Shown: one piece after another, positions 43,454-51,375 of the stretch
Layout: every line of letters begins with the position of its first letter
Position numbering within the stretch: the stretch's first letter is position 1
Assembly: GCA_963849115.1 (NCBI GenBank)
Contig: CAWKGK010000001.1
Span: 1-64,000, forward strand
DNA: 64,000 nucleotides
Direction of reading: 5' to 3'
Source of the DNA: JACDAL01 sp963849115
Lineage (GTDB): Bacteria; Actinomycetota; CADDZG01; WHSQ01
The notes under the pieces: generated by a model
What the model saw: the letters and a program-made list of their open reading frames with translations, nothing else
The model's database searches: none
Told to the model about the DNA's origin: nothing
Position numbers and translations under genes: made by a program

Positions 43454-43482
43454 TTGGATAGCGAACTCGCGTTCTATATACT
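43454..43482 (+). promoter_or_regulatory. Promoter of the small zinc-ribbon gene, probably leaderless
   Basis: TTGGAT (43454-43459) and TATACT (43477-43482) are separated by exactly 17 bases. The ATG at 43489 is 6 bases after the -10 element, so transcription would start at or next to the start codon, giving a leaderless mRNA. Confidence 0.6.
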
Positions 43483-43488
43483 GAGGCC

Positions 43489-43704
43489 ATGAGGAGACTG
43501 ACCGAACCTGAAGCTCATCGCGCCCGTGCCGCTATCATTGAAGGTGACTACCCCGAGGGCATGACTGCTCGCTGCGCTTGGTGCCGCAAGATTGCGGCCG
43601 TTTCCGCCGGCCGCTTCGTCAGCGTCCACGTGCCCGGCACCGGCGCCACCAGCGTGTTCAAGTGCCCCGAATGCCTCGGCGGCGAGCGAGAGGGCGCAGC
43701 CTAG
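43489..43704 (+). CDS. Small zinc-ribbon protein
   Basis: 71 residues with two Cys pairs: ARCAWCRKIAAVSAGRFVSV and FKCPECLGGEREGAA. The spacing suits a zinc ribbon. It has its own promoter (43454-43482). Function unknown; binding to nucleic acid or protein is typical of such ribbons. Confidence 0.65.
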   Translation: MRRLTEPEAHRARAAIIEGDYPEGMTARCAWCRKIAAVSAGRFVSVHVPGTGATSVFKCPECLGGEREGAA

Positions 43705-44181
43705 CTGCACTCGCTCTAACGCCCCGCCTTCCTCAGTCGCTTATCTCGAGCGGGCTGAGCGTGCCCCGCGCGCCGCCAATTGCGTCCCAATGGGCACTTA
43801 TCCGCGATGTACCCCTTCCTCTCTCGCCACCCGGACGTGCGGCTGCCCTGCACCACCCATGCCCACTGCCACAGGAAAGTTTGGTGGCGGTGGCCTACTT
43901 TACGGATGGCGGGGCCGGGGGCTAAGTGGTAAATATTTCCTGTAAGGATCGTTCACCGCGTCGGCGAGGAAACCGCGTCAATGGCAGCTCCACAGCAAGG
44001 CAAGGGTCACCAAGGACGGGGACGGTTTCGCTGCCGCCTGCCATCTCTGGCGGTGTTCGCCTTGAAGGACGCCGAGGGGCTCCTCGACGGCCCCCGCAAA
44101 CCACGCGATCCCACCCTGGCAAGATCTCGGTGCCGGCCACAGCTTCGTCTGCGGCGCCACCGCCGCCCCGCCCGCGACTGA
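43705..44181. other. Non-coding stretch between zinc-ribbon gene and FrhB-like gene
   Basis: About 480 bases between convergent genes. Several frames are open by chance because of high GC, but none has a start, Shine-Dalgarno or protein-like composition I trust. I see no RNA family or strong terminator. Confidence 0.4.
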
Positions 44182-45366
44182 CTACCGATTAAGAAGTGGG
44201 TCGCCTCGCCCATTGGCCGAGGCTGAGGACTCCTCGCTGCGCGCCGCCGCCAGCAGTTGCTCCGTCGGCCAGCGAGCCGCCGCATGTGGCTCGAAAGCCT
44301 TGATGCGCTCTCGTTGCTTCTTCGCCAGCCTGTCCATCACCTTGAGCGCCTGCGGCGCCTCCTCCGCATCCCGCAGTTCAAGCACCCCGGCATCGATCGC
44401 CCCCTGAAGGAAGCTCGCACCTCGCTCGGAGCGGACCAGTATCATCGTCCACCCCTCCATTCCCAGGCCGCCGCAGGAGAGGTCCGCATGCTCGGCTGCG
44501 AAGTCGGGGCAGTGGTGACACCACTCGTTGGCGTACGGCCTCGCCTCCTTCAGTGGGATCTCCACGTCCCGCCCGTCCTCCATCGTGACAATCACGCGGC
44601 CCTTGACGTTTACCTTCGTCACGGCATCCAGTGCCAGGCCCATTTCCCGTTCCACCTTCGAGACCATGAAGGCCCCGTAGTCGAAGGTCTCGCAGCACAT
44701 CAACCCGATCACCAGCCTCAGCGAGCGCACCCACCGCTTGATCCCCTCAGCCGCCAGCTCGCGCACCGCGGTCGACTCACACGAGACACCCACAAGAGCA
44801 ACATCCTTGCATTTGGCTGCAGCGGCTTGCTTGAGCCCCAGCGGCGTGGCGCAGTAGGTGTAGCGCGAGCCCGCGGTCCGAAGCAACTCCTCGGAACTGC
44901 GGATGAGCTTGGGCTCGTCCAGCCACGGGACGTCCTCGGAGGGCGCCGCCACCACCGCACCATCCAGCTTCTCTTGATCGAAGCCGAACTTTAGCAACGC
45001 AGTGACGGCGCCGCCGTCCTGGCCGCGGGCCAACACGCGCTCGTCGGTGGCGCGCGCCAGCGTCTTGTAACGATAGGCGCCCTCCGGCTCGGACTCCTTG
45101 CGCCGCCGCCCGAAAACAGAGCTCTCGATGGCCTGGAGCGCAGGCTCCAGCCTCAGGCACGCCATGGCACACAGCGAGCAGCCCTCCTCGCCGTGGATGC
45201 AGTTGTCGAAGGGGGAGCGGTTGTCGGTCTGCACGGGATCGAAGTCTCGAAGCTCAAGGACCTTGTGCGGACAAGCGACGATGCAGGCAGAGCAGCCGCA
45301 GCAGATCTCTGTGGCAACGACCTCCTCATAGAGGTGTTTCCAGTGCTTGCGCGCGTCGCTGTCCAC
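44182..45366 (-). CDS. F420-dependent oxidoreductase subunit, FrhB/FpoF-like
   Basis: A GTG at 45366 with GGGAGCGGA upstream gives 394 residues. An N-terminal 4Fe-4S motif (EICCGCSACIVACPHKVLEL) and a second Cys group (CIHGEEGCSLCAMACLR) are followed by the FrhB N- and C-domains (GQDGGAVTALLKFGFDQEKL; GVSCESTAVRELAAEGIKRW; GLMCCETFDYGAFMVSKVER; YANEWCHHCPDFAAEHADLS). FrhB-type proteins bind FAD and reduced F420 and pass electrons to partner subunits or act as stand-alone reductases. It is divergent from cofC, which makes an F420 precursor. Confidence 0.88.
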   Translation of the reverse strand: MDSDARKHWKHLYEEVVATEICCGCSACIVACPHKVLELRDFDPVQTDNRSPFDNCIHGEEGCSLCAMACLRLEPALQAIESSVFGRRRKESEPEGAYRYKTLARATDERVLARGQDGGAVTALLKFGFDQEKLDGAVVAAPSEDVPWLDEPKLIRSSEELLRTAGSRYTYCATPLGLKQAAAAKCKDVALVGVSCESTAVRELAAEGIKRWVRSLRLVIGLMCCETFDYGAFMVSKVEREMGLALDAVTKVNVKGRVIVTMEDGRDVEIPLKEARPYANEWCHHCPDFAAEHADLSCGGLGMEGWTMILVRSERGASFLQGAIDAGVLELRDAEEAPQALKVMDRLAKKQRERIKAFEPHAAARWPTEQLLAAARSEESSASANGRGDPLLNR

Positions 45367-45375
45367 TCCGCTCCC

Positions 45376-45417
45376 TCTTTCGACCGCACGACACCATTCT
45401 TTCGACCGCACGACACC
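45376..45417. promoter_or_regulatory. Two tandem copies of a 20-bp element between divergent F420 genes
   Basis: TCTTTCGACCGCACGACACC occurs at 45376-45395 and, identically, at 45398-45417, a 22-base period (two helical turns). The pair lies between the FrhB-like start (45366) and the cofC start (45445). Identical repeats at helical spacing in a divergent promoter suggest a shared operator. Confidence 0.6.
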
Positions 45418-45444
45418 CTACCGGCAGCGTAGTCTCCGGGCCTC

Positions 45445-46092
45445 GTGGATATGGGCATCCTTCCTGTCAAGAGTCTCCTGTTCGCCAAGCAGCGCATCGC
45501 ACACAACCTTGGCGACGAGGCGCGTCGCGCCTTGGCGAGTGCTTTGTTGGACGATGCGCTCGCTTTGTGCGCCGCCGGTGACTGGGTTCGGTGGTGGGTG
45601 GTGACGGCCGACCCCGTGGTCGAGCGCCGGGCCCGGGGCTTCGGCTTCGGCGTGATCGAGGATCCGGGCGGCGGCCTCAACCCGGCACTGAGGACCGCGG
45701 TCGCTTACGCAGGTGAACGGGGAGCGACATCTATCACGATCGTCCCTGCCGACGTGCCGTTGGGAACGCGCGACGATCTGCTGGATATTTTCGACGTCGG
45801 CGCGACCTCAGAGATGGTCGTGGTTCCGGCCCTGCGCGACGGCGGCACGAATGCCCTCTACATGAGCCGAGCCGGGCTCATCGAGCCCGCCTTCGGTCCC
45901 CGCAGCCTGCAGGCTCACCTCGCACATGCCTCCGCTGCGAAACTCCGCTGCTCGATCCTGCGGCTCCCCCGTCTAGAGCTCGACATCGACCGGCCCGACG
46001 ACATCGCCGACCTGCTGGAACGACCGGGGGCAGCCGAAACCGCATCCGGACGTGCCGCGGCCCACTGGACTGCTCGCGCCGGCCGGGACTGA
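45445..46092 (+). CDS. cofC: 2-phospho-L-lactate guanylyltransferase (CofC/FbiD)
   Basis: A 215-residue nucleotidyltransferase: ILPVKSLLFAKQRIAHNLGD, WWVVTADPVVERRARGFGFG, GGGLNPALRTAVAYAGERGA, TIVPADVPLGTRDDLLDIF and ALRDGGTNALYMSRAGLIEP. It activates 2-phospholactate or PEP with GTP for F420 synthesis. The start is GTG 45445 or ATG 45451. cofD and cofE are not in this window. Confidence 0.93.
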   Translation: MDMGILPVKSLLFAKQRIAHNLGDEARRALASALLDDALALCAAGDWVRWWVVTADPVVERRARGFGFGVIEDPGGGLNPALRTAVAYAGERGATSITIVPADVPLGTRDDLLDIFDVGATSEMVVVPALRDGGTNALYMSRAGLIEPAFGPRSLQAHLAHASAAKLRCSILRLPRLELDIDRPDDIADLLERPGAAETASGRAAAHWTARAGRD

Positions 46093-46096
46093 CTCC

Positions 46097-46471
46097 TCAG
46101 TCGCGGTCCGTGGCGGCTCGTTCGGCTCGCTCGACCGCCGCCTTCTCGGCGCGCGCCGTGAGGTCATCGAGCCGGGCCGGTACAGGGATACGCACGCCGG
46201 GGCCCTGTAACGCCAACGCGGCTCCCAGCGCCCCTACCCCCAGCACTCCGAGCACCACCGTCTGAGCCATGTTCGAGCGAACGGGTGGATCGATTTCCGA
46301 CGCCTGCGCGCCTCGCGCGTAGCCGGACCTCAGGCCCCACGCAAAACCGGCCCACAGCAACAAGCCCGCCGCGCAAAGCACCAAGAGGGCCTGCACTATC
46401 CGGACCGAGCGTCGCTGGCGCGCATGCGCCACCGGGCCGCGGTGCGCGCCTCCACCGAGGGACCTTTTCAC
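46097..46471 (-). CDS. Small membrane protein, unknown
   Basis: 124 residues with a basic N-terminus and two membrane helices (IVQALLVLCAAGLLLWAGFA; TVVLGVLGVGALGAALALQG) and a charged C-terminal tail (ARAEKAAVERAERAATDRD). It is convergent with cofC. No family recognised. Confidence 0.65.
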   Translation of the reverse strand: MKRSLGGGAHRGPVAHARQRRSVRIVQALLVLCAAGLLLWAGFAWGLRSGYARGAQASEIDPPVRSNMAQTVVLGVLGVGALGAALALQGPGVRIPVPARLDDLTARAEKAAVERAERAATDRD

Positions 46472-46503
46472 AGGCCCACGATAGCGGCCCGCACGCTTAT
46501 AAA

Positions 46504-46971
46504 ATGGCCGCCGTGAAAAGCCTGAAGCCCTGGCTGAAACGCCTCGTGATGGCCGGGCTTGGGGTCTTCCTGCTTATCCAGCTCGTGCCGTATGGGCGCG
46601 ACCATTCCAACCCACCCGTGGTCAGGGAGCCGCCTTGGAGCTCGAACAAGACCCGCGAGCTGGCGGTAGGGGCCTGCTATAGCTGTCACAGCAACGAGAC
46701 CGAATGGCCCTGGTACTCGAATGTCGCGCCGCTATCGTGGCTTACCCAACGCGATGTCGATGGGGGCCGCGAGGAACTCAACTTCTCGGAGTGGGAACGA
46801 GAGGAGGACGACGGCAACAAGGCGGCCGAGAGTGTGGCCGACAACGAGATGCCTCCTCTGAGCTACGCACTCGCCAACCCCGAAGCACGCCTCGACGACC
46901 GCGAGCGACGCGCACTCATCAGGGGCCTGCTCGAGAGTGTGGGCGGAGAACGCGACGAGCCCGACGACTGA
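46504..46971 (+). CDS. Haem-binding domain protein with CxxCH motif
   Basis: 155 residues from ATG 46504. An N-terminal membrane anchor (LVMAGLGVFLLIQLVPYGRD) is followed by the haem-binding domain (VGACYSCHSNETEWPWYSNV; PLSWLTQRDVDGGREELNFS; NEMPPLSYALANPEARLDD). CYSCH is the c-type haem attachment site. Haem_bd proteins are periplasmic or surface electron-transfer candidates. Confidence 0.9.
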   Translation: MAAVKSLKPWLKRLVMAGLGVFLLIQLVPYGRDHSNPPVVREPPWSSNKTRELAVGACYSCHSNETEWPWYSNVAPLSWLTQRDVDGGREELNFSEWEREEDDGNKAAESVADNEMPPLSYALANPEARLDDRERRALIRGLLESVGGERDEPDD

Positions 46972-47039
46972 TCCCATCCAACTGTCATACCCTCCCGTCA
47001 TCCTTAACCCCCGAAGAGGGCCTGAGCAGGAGGTTGAAG

Positions 47040-47619
47040 ATGGCAACGGAGGAACGGGCTCGGCAGGCTCTGTATGATCGGCTGGAGTGCTCCTGCGCGG
47101 AAGTAGCGTCAGCGTCCAGGACGGCACTGCGCGACGAGGGCAAGGCGCGAGGAGTCGAGCGTACCCGGAGGGTACGTGAGCGACAGAAAGAATCCCAATT
47201 CCGACCTCGGCGGAGCCGTGGAACGCCGCCATCGTCGATGCAGGGACGTTCTGGTGCGACGGGACTTACGCAAAGGTGCACTAAAGGAGGTGATCGGAGA
47301 CGATCATGCCGCCACGCTGATGCAATACCTGCCGCCCCACCCGAGTGACCTGGCGACCAAGAGCGACTTGCGGGAACTCAAAACTGATCTCGGCCACCGC
47401 ATGGACGGGATCGACCAGCGCGTGGACGGGATCAACCACCGCGTGGACGGCATCGACAAGCGCATGGATCGCATGGAGCGGCACATGGAGCGCTTCGACG
47501 ACCGGCTGCACGACCTCCACGGCGCCCTGCGTGAGCAGACGCGCGTGTTCATCGCCGCCTCCGCCGGAACGATGCTCACGCTGTCGATCGTCGCCTTCGG
47601 GGCCGCAAGACTCATCTGA
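47040..47619 (+). pseudogene. Coiled-coil membrane-anchored protein gene interrupted by a dispersed repeat
   Basis: ATG at 47040 with GCAGGAGG upstream opens MATEERARQALYDRLE. After a 197-bp repeat insertion the text resumes as KEVIGDDHAATLMQYLPPHP, then SDLATKSDLRELKTDLGHRM. Six 7-residue repeats of the type RVDGIDK follow, then a C-terminal membrane helix (FIAASAGTMLTLSIVAFGAA). Joined without the repeat this is a normal small coiled-coil membrane protein of about 130 residues. The repeat shifts the frame, so the product is split; a GTG at 47176 inside the repeat could restart translation of the downstream part. Confidence 0.8.
47087..47283. repeat. Dispersed MITE-like repeat, copy 2 (197 bp), inside a coding sequence
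   Basis: It matches copy 1 (21233-21396) from its first base, GTGCTCCTGC, to its last, GGTGCACTA. The outer about 97 and 65 bases are nearly identical; the centre differs, with about 33 extra bases (47185-47220) replacing 5 in copy 1. Orientation is the same. It interrupts the coiled-coil gene after codon 16. Confidence 0.85.
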
Positions 47620-47674
47620 CTCTGCGAGATCCGCCGCTTGTACGCCGCGGGCCCTCTAGAAAGCGCTCGAGCAC

Positions 47675-47701
47675 AAAAAGCGCCGGGCATAGCCCGGCGC
47701 T
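47675..47701 (-). terminator. Rho-independent terminator of hupB
   Basis: On the minus strand AGCGCCGGGC-TAT-GCCCGGCGCT (47679-47701) is followed by TTTTT, about 40 bases downstream of the hupB stop. Confidence 0.88.
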
Positions 47702-47739
47702 CTTGCGCTCCGCTCCTTCTGCGGCAAATCTTCTCCGCG

Positions 47740-48033
47740 TTAAGCCTTCTTCTTGCGGCTCCCCGAAACCACGGTCTTGAATGACGTTCCGGGCTTGAAG
47801 GCGGGAACCTTGGTGGCCCTTACCTTGATGGCCTCGCCGGTCTGGGGGTTGCGCGCCTGCCGAGCCGCACGCTGCTTGCGTGAGAAGGTGCCGAAGCCCG
47901 GGAGCGTGACCTTGTCCCCCTTCTTCACCTGCTTCTGGATCGTCTCCACGACTCCATCGACCACGTCGCCTACAACTCGCTTTGGTTCGCCCGTCGTCTT
48001 GGCGACAGAATCGATCAGCTCAGTCTTGTTCAA
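47740..48033 (-). CDS. hupB: HU family DNA-binding protein
   Basis: 97 residues: MNKTELIDSVAKTTGEPKRV, LPGFGTFSRKQRAARQARNP, QTGEAIKVRATKVPAFKPGT, ending SRKKKA. This is a plain HU without the long Lys/Ala tail of mycobacterial HupB. It binds and bends DNA as a nucleoid protein. A terminator follows. Confidence 0.96.
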   Translation of the reverse strand: MNKTELIDSVAKTTGEPKRVVGDVVDGVVETIQKQVKKGDKVTLPGFGTFSRKQRAARQARNPQTGEAIKVRATKVPAFKPGTSFKTVVSGSRKKKA

Positions 48034-48159
48034 GGCGCCTCCTCTTCTCAGCCCTCACATCTACCCTTCTGGGGATTACCGGCCCACCATATAGGTTGTC
48101 GCCGCCCTGTCGTCGGATTTCCCTTGTCGGGCCTACAAAGTCGGAGCCCGCGAAATTGA

Positions 48160-48579
48160 TCAGGGGCCACCGCCAATGGGAGAGGCATCGGCGCGCGCGG
48201 CCACGGGTATCTCCGTGATTCCGGCGAGGCCCAGAAAGGTAGTGGGAACGGTTGCTCTGACGACGACCTCGACTCGGTCGGGCGCGATGGCCACCTCGGC
48301 CTTCAGCGGCAGGCCCCGCCTCTGTAACCACTCCGCTACCGACTTGCGAGCGGCATTCTGGTCGAGCACCGCGACCTCGCCGCCGCTTGCGTAGTAGGCG
48401 GTCTCATCGAGCTCTGCAGCCGCCGCCAGAGCGGCCGCGTCGGCGGTGTTCTGCAAGCTCCGCCGAAAGAGAAACGCCCGAGTCCCGTCCACCGCCAGGC
48501 CGGTGATGGCAAATACGACCAGCGACAGGCCGATGACTAGCACCGTGGCCTGCCCTCGCTCGTTGGTTGCCCGGCTCAT
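48160..48579 (-). CDS. TadG-like Flp pilus assembly protein
   Basis: 139 residues from ATG 48579: a short polar start ending ERGQATVLVIGLSLVVFAIT, the type IV pilin-like first helix, then FRRSLQNTADAAALAAAAEL typical of the TadG/TadE N-terminal domain. Pseudopilins of this type are processed by TadV-like peptidases and assemble with Flp. Its ATG overlaps the stop of the previous gene (TAATG). Confidence 0.85.
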   Translation of the reverse strand: MSRATNERGQATVLVIGLSLVVFAITGLAVDGTRAFLFRRSLQNTADAAALAAAAELDETAYYASGGEVAVLDQNAARKSVAEWLQRRGLPLKAEVAIAPDRVEVVVRATVPTTFLGLAGITEIPVAARADASPIGGGP

Positions 48580-49001
48580 TACAAGCTGCGGTAGGGATCG
48601 ACGCGCGCCACATGCCGGGAGGTGACCCAGATCGAAGGCCCCGCCACCCGGCCCAGAAAGGGGGCCTGAAGAACCGTTACCGGGTACGACACCTCGACCT
48701 CCACGGCGGCGCCACGCTCCAAACGCGGAATCGCCGTCCACGATGCGCGCGCCGTCGCGGGATCGATGCCGCCGTCTCTGAGAGCGCGTGCCACAGCGGC
48801 GTCGACCGCCGCGGCCGCTAGGGCATCAGATGAAGCAGTGGCCGCTTCGAAGCCGGCTTCACGAGCGGCCGCCGCAGTCGCGAGCGCGCTGCGATGGAGA
48901 TCGGCCAGCACACCCAGCGCCCAGATAAGCGGCACCAGCAGCAGCATTCCCAGGAGCAGCGACTCGATCAGAGCCTGGCCCCGTTGGTCTGAGAGCCTCA
49001 A
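48579..49001 (-). CDS. TadE-like pseudopilin
   Basis: 140 residues: RGQALIESLLLGMLLLVPLI is a TadE-type pilin helix, followed by an Ala-rich helical region and a short beta-rich end. It overlaps its upstream neighbour by 4 bases. It is the second of three pseudopilin genes at the end of the Tad locus. Confidence 0.85.
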   Translation of the reverse strand: MRLSDQRGQALIESLLLGMLLLVPLIWALGVLADLHRSALATAAAAREAGFEAATASSDALAAAAVDAAVARALRDGGIDPATARASWTAIPRLERGAAVEVEVSYPVTVLQAPFLGRVAGPSIWVTSRHVARVDPYRSL

Positions 49002-49426
49002 ACGGGCGCCTCCCTGCGTACCGACGTTGCCACCGAGCCCACCGGGATGCGTACGGGGACGACCCCGAAGCTCTTGAGCCGCCCGGTCACCCGAACGCGC
49101 ACGACCGAGAGGTCGCCGACGGTCTGGACCGAAACGGCCACTTCCATCTGCTCCACGAGGCCACCGGCGGAGGACCTGACCACTTCTGAGGCCACGGTGC
49201 GCGCGTCATCGGCATTGCGCCCCAGCTCCACGGCCGCCCGCGCCCCCTCGTGAGCAGACGCCGCCACGACGTTGCGCGCATAGAGGACGAAGGCCACCTG
49301 AATCGCTCCGAGAACCAGTACCAGCAGTAAGAGCAATGCAAAAATGCTCTCGAGCAGGGCCGAACCGGCCTGCGCACCCTGCACACGGGCGGGCGGAGCT
49401 GGAGCTAACAGCCGACGCTTCCGCAC
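48998..49426 (-). CDS. TadE-like pseudopilin
   Basis: 142 residues: a basic leader then QAGSALLESIFALLLLLVLV (TadE-type helix with the +5-like Glu) and FVLYARNVVAASAHEGARAA, the conserved TadE section. Minor pseudopilin of the Flp pilus. It overlaps the small pilin-like gene upstream by 22 bases. Confidence 0.87.
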   Translation of the reverse strand: MRKRRLLAPAPPARVQGAQAGSALLESIFALLLLLVLVLGAIQVAFVLYARNVVAASAHEGARAAVELGRNADDARTVASEVVRSSAGGLVEQMEVAVSVQTVGDLSVVRVRVTGRLKSFGVVPVRIPVGSVATSVRREAPV

Positions 49427-49587
49427 ACCGTATCGAGCGCGCTTTCAACAATGCCCACCAGCCGGCCGCGCGCTACCGTCCATATCGCCACGACAAGAGC
49501 ACTCGTCATCAGCACGATGAGCACCCAGCCTGGGACGTCTCCTCGCTCGTCCTCGAGCAAAGAGCAGATCCACGACCACACAAACCC
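49405..49587 (-). CDS. Small Flp-pilin-like membrane protein
   Basis: About 60 residues: WICSLLEDERGDVPGWVLIV, then a membrane helix LMTSALVVAIWTVARGRLVG. The DERGDVPGWVLI element before the helix is frequent in small actinobacterial Tad-locus proteins that may be the main pilin. GTG at 49587 has GGGAGA upstream; an ATG at 49608 is an alternative start. Confidence 0.75.
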   Translation of the reverse strand, partial: GFVWSWICSLLEDERGDVPGWVLIVLMTSALVVAIWTVARGRLVGIVESALDTVCGSVGC

Positions 49588-49624
49588 CACCGCTTCTCCC
49601 TTCCTCATGCAGCTAGACAGTCCG

Positions 49625-50530
49625 CTACGGCGCCAATAGATCAAGAGATACGAGTCCGGGATAGAGCGTGTAGACCACCACTACCGGCATGATCAGAAAC
49701 ACCACTGGAAGCAGCATCAAGACCTCTCGTTTGCCTCCCGCTTCGAGCAGAGCGCGCCGACGCCCGTCTCGGGCGTCCTCTGCTTGTGCCCGCAGCACAT
49801 CCGCCAGCGGCGCTCCGCGTTCGATGCCGGTTACCAGAGCGTCGACCAGTCGGGCCGTGGCCGGGCCCGGGACTCTTTGCCTCAAACCCTCGATGGCCTC
49901 TGTGACCGACGCCCCGCCCCTCATTTCCGCTATCACTCCCGACAACTCTGTGCCGATGCCTGAGCCGAGGATCAGAGCGACACGCTGAAATGCCGCGGGC
50001 ACCGATTCACCCGACATCAGCGCCAATGTCATCAAGTCGATGGCGGTGGGAAGCTCTTCGTCGAGAACCTCGCGACGACGCTCGACGGCACGGCTCAACA
50101 ACCAGTCCCAGCCGAGAAATCCGCAGGCGAACATCAAGCCACTCAGGACCGGGATCACGCGCACATCGAGGGCAGCCCCGGCAGCGGACGCTGCTCCAGC
50201 ACAGAGCCAACCGAACACAAGAACGGTTCCACCCCAGAAAAGCTGTTCAATGCGAAAGCGCTCGGCGTCGGGTTCCCTTCCAGCGGCCTCCATACGGCGC
50301 TCCAGCGCAGTTCGGGAGCCGGGGAGCCTGCTCGACACAGCCGCCGTGAATCTCTGCGTAAGAACTCCTTGGCTTCGCCGAGGGCGAGCCAGCAACGAGC
50401 TCGGCTTTCCGCGCAGTCCGCTTAGATAAGGCTCGACACGATCAGATAGCCGGGAGCCGGCAAACGGAGGGAGTGCGAGAACCATGATAGTGAGCCCTGC
50501 GGCCGAGAGCGCCACGAATAAGGTGATCAT
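49625..50530 (-). CDS. tadC: Tad secretion inner-membrane protein TadC
   Basis: From ATG 50530, which overlaps the tadB stop (ATGA), 301 residues. Membrane helices surround a GSPII_F domain (DEELPTAIDLMTLALMSGES; VAAAFQRV-like VPAAFQRVALILGSGI; ARLVDALVTGIERGAPLADV). It pairs with TadB as the platform of the Flp pilus machine. Confidence 0.92.
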   Translation of the reverse strand: MITLFVALSAAGLTIMVLALPPFAGSRLSDRVEPYLSGLRGKPSSLLARPRRSQGVLTQRFTAAVSSRLPGSRTALERRMEAAGREPDAERFRIEQLFWGGTVLVFGWLCAGAASAAGAALDVRVIPVLSGLMFACGFLGWDWLLSRAVERRREVLDEELPTAIDLMTLALMSGESVPAAFQRVALILGSGIGTELSGVIAEMRGGASVTEAIEGLRQRVPGPATARLVDALVTGIERGAPLADVLRAQAEDARDGRRRALLEAGGKREVLMLLPVVFLIMPVVVVYTLYPGLVSLDLLAP

Positions 50531-51375
50531 TCGCTCAACCGCCCCGGTTCGGGAAGCCGGGCTGCTCTCAGCATCAGCCGATACCCCAAAGTCGTAACGA
50601 CAGCGCCGGTCGCAACTACGATGGCGCCCGTCGATGAGTTGAAAGCCGCCGCAGCCTCCGGTCGCGCAGACATCAACAGCAGGACTATCCACGGCGCTGC
50701 GGCCGCCACGCGCGCCGCGGTAACCGTCCATGACCAACGAGCCTGGACCTCCTTGCGCACGCGCAGGTCCTCTCTGACGAAGTCGCTCAATGTTCTGAGC
50801 ACTCTTACCAAGTCGGTACCACCGACATCGTGAGCAAGTCCCAAAGAGACAACAACCCGATCCCCCACCGGATCAGACAACTCTGATCTCAAGCGATCGA
50901 GTGCGGCATGGAAGCTCCCCGAAGCGGCGTAGGTGGCGGCGAAAGAGGTAAAGCCCGGCCTAAGATCTTGGGGGCCGCGCTGGGCCAGTGAGGCGCAGGT
51001 CTCGGGCAGAGAGATGCCAGCACGCACGCCGGCGATTACCGATGCGATCGCATCCGGCCACGCTTCTCTGAACGAATGCGCGCGACTACGTCGACGGGCT
51101 CGGGCCCAGGCGAAAGGTATCCATGACGCCACCACCGAAAAGGCGGTGGCAAGAACGAAGGAAGCGGTGATACCGGCGACCACCACCAGCGCGACGACGC
51201 CCGCCCCCGCGCTTGCGAGCAGCATCCGGGAGCCCGACAGTGCAGGCAGCCCAGCCTCAGCAGCCAACCGGTCGAGGCCTGCCAGCGGACTGCCGCGGGC
51301 ACTGCCTGCCGCCGTTAAGCCGTCGTAGAGCAAGAGCAATCCGAGGCCACCGAGAACCGCTACGACGGATCTCAT
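50527..51375 (-). CDS. tadB: Tad secretion inner-membrane protein TadB
   Basis: 282 residues with N-terminal helices, a GSPII_F domain (EAWPDAIASVIAGVRAGISL; PETCASLAQRGPQDLRPGF; VVVSLGLAHDVGGTDLVRVL) and C-terminal helices. ATG overlaps the tadA stop. Platform protein of the Flp pilus system. Confidence 0.93.
   Translation of the reverse strand: MRSVVAVLGGLGLLLLYDGLTAAGSARGSPLAGLDRLAAEAGLPALSGSRMLLASAGAGVVALVVVAGITASFVLATAFSVVASWIPFAWARARRRSRAHSFREAWPDAIASVIAGVRAGISLPETCASLAQRGPQDLRPGFTSFAATYAASGSFHAALDRLRSELSDPVGDRVVVSLGLAHDVGGTDLVRVLRTLSDFVREDLRVRKEVQARWSWTVTAARVAAAAPWIVLLLMSARPEAAAAFNSSTGAIVVATGAVVTTLGYRLMLRAARLPEPGRLSE

Noticed and set aside
43922..44192. Short frames on both strands in the 43.7-44.2 kb gap
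   Set aside because: Arg/Pro/Ser-rich text with no Shine-Dalgarno or hydrophobic core, typical of random high-GC DNA.
47398..47500. 21-base tandem repeats as a non-coding array
   Set aside because: They lie in frame in the coiled-coil gene and encode seven-residue heptad units, so protein structure explains them.
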